A DNA stretch of 64,000 bases from Salinicola tamaricis. GTDB taxonomy: Bacteria; Pseudomonadota; Gammaproteobacteria; Pseudomonadales; Halomonadaceae. The stretch lies in the NCBI RefSeq assembly GCF_003006155.1, contig NZ_CP023559.1:682001-746000 (forward strand). Direction: 5' to 3'. Of the stretch, positions 63,225 through 64,000 are shown piece by piece (the first letter of the stretch is position 1; the number at the start of each line of letters is the position of its first letter). Position numbers and translations under genes: made by a program. The notes beneath the pieces are model-generated. The model was given only the letters and a program-made list of their open reading frames with translations, had not been told where the DNA came from and ran no database searches.

Positions 63225-64000
63225 TCAGCCGCGGGCGGCGTGGCGCTGGCGTACCACCTCGAATAGACACACACCGGCGGCGACGGAAACGTTGAGACTG
63301 GTCACCTGCCCCTGCATCGGCAGCTTGACCAGCGCATCGCACGCCTCCCGGGTGAGGCGCCGCATGCCCTTGCCCTCGGCGCCCATCACCAACGCGCAGG
63401 GGCCGCTGAAATCGGCCTCGAACAGCAGCGTGTCGGCCTCGCCGGCGGTGCCGGTGATCCACACCCCCTGCTGCTTGAGCTTCTCCAGGCAGCGCGCCAG
63501 GTTGGTCACCTGGAACACCGGCACGCTCTCCGCCGCGCCGCAGGCGACCTTGCGCACCGTGGCATTGAGCGGCGCCGACTTGTCCTTGGGCACGATCACT
63601 CCGTGCACGCCGGCGGCATCGGCACTGCGCAGACAGGCACCGAGGTTGTGCGGATCGGTGATGCCATCGAGGATCAGCAGCAGCGGTGGCGTCTCTCCCT
63701 GCCACTGCTCCAGCCGCCACCACAGCGCGTCCATTCTCGGCCACCAGCGGCGGACAGAACGACCACCCCTGGTGCGCCGCCGGCCCCGACAGCGCATCGA
63801 GTACCTCGCGCGTGACCCGCTTCAGCTCGCAGCCGGCGGCATGCGCCTGGGCCAGCAGGTCGTCGAGACGCTGCTCGGCATGCCCCTGCTGGACCCACAG
63901 CACCCGCGGCGGCTGCTCACGCGCGAACAGCGCACGGACCGCGTGCACCCCATAGACCGGCTCGAGACCGTCGGGGGTGCGAGGGCGCTCCGGCGCCGGC
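63225..64000 (-). CDS. rlmB: 23S rRNA Gm2251 2'-O-methyltransferase RlmB, partial
   Basis: SPOUT methyltransferase; the start lies beyond the window edge. [17 protein letters not shown] near the N-terminus, then after a frame change near 63735 [48 protein letters not shown] and [18 protein letters not shown]. The methyl donor knot motifs are complete. Upstream of rpsF as in Pseudomonas. Confidence 0.9.

Noticed and set aside
62476..63948. Apparent 490-residue fusion of an RlmB N-terminus to ribosomal protein S6
   Set aside because: It arises because a frame change in rlmB lets one frame run through the intergenic region into rpsF; rpsF has its own start, ribosome-binding site and promoter.

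Overview
This window is a GC-rich chromosome segment from a gammaproteobacterium. The gene set points to Halomonadaceae (Halomonas, Salinicola or Chromohalobacter type): a GH13 alpha-glucosidase of the kind known from Halomonas, a seven-subunit-type Mrp Na+/H+ antiporter, and the lptD-surA-pdxA-rsmA-apaG-apaH order. This placement is inferred from gene content; no 16S gene is present. About 26 of some 60 protein genes are broken by small indels, including essential ones (lptD, rpsR, rplI, hemH, purD). Most breaks are one-base changes in short G/C runs, so I read them as sequence errors and give gene spans across the breaks.

Region by region. 1-3.2 kb: MFS transporter, DUF3108 protein, lysine exporter LysO. 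3.2-13.8 kb: an alpha-glucoside (maltose/trehalose type) system, with a LamB-like porin divergent from an operon of binding protein, two permeases, ATPase, a second binding protein, alpha-glucosidase and a LacI regulator; two near-identical palindromes flank the divergent promoters. 13.9-17.4 kb: gluconate regulator, kinase and permease with a GntR-type operator. 17.6-28.7 kb: housekeeping genes (cca, glpE, apaH, apaG, rsmA, pdxA, surA, lptD; divergent amgK-murU; an OsmC protein). 29-30 kb: coq7 and a HIT protein.

30.2-39 kb: a pentitol (probably ribitol) catabolic cluster, with ribitol dehydrogenase, an RbsABC-type transporter, FGGY kinase, a second SDR, a LacI regulator and phosphoribulokinase; two copies of one 18-bp operator lie before the dehydrogenase and the binding protein. 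39-46.8 kb: purD, rsmE, a small unknown gene, an isolated flhF with a very long C-terminal extension, a MltB-type transglycosylase, and a short cryptochrome-like gene lacking the FAD-binding core. 46.8-47.8 kb is largely non-coding with unusual repeats. 47.8-53.7 kb: the Mrp antiporter operon. 53.7-59.2 kb: hemH divergent from an iron-sulfur photolyase, a DUF6482-like protein, an EAL-CBS-GGDEF protein and a small unknown protein. 59.2-64 kb (minus strand): rlmB (cut by the window edge), rpsF, rpsR, a DUF2232-like protein, rplI and dnaB.

The main unexplained structure is a family of ~145-160 bp imperfect palindromes between genes (15.6, 17.4, 20.0, 28.7, 28.8 kb; remnant at 21.4 kb) plus a related but distinct palindrome inside the lptD-surA operon (23.5 kb). 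No CRISPR array, IS element, prophage, tRNA or rRNA gene was seen.
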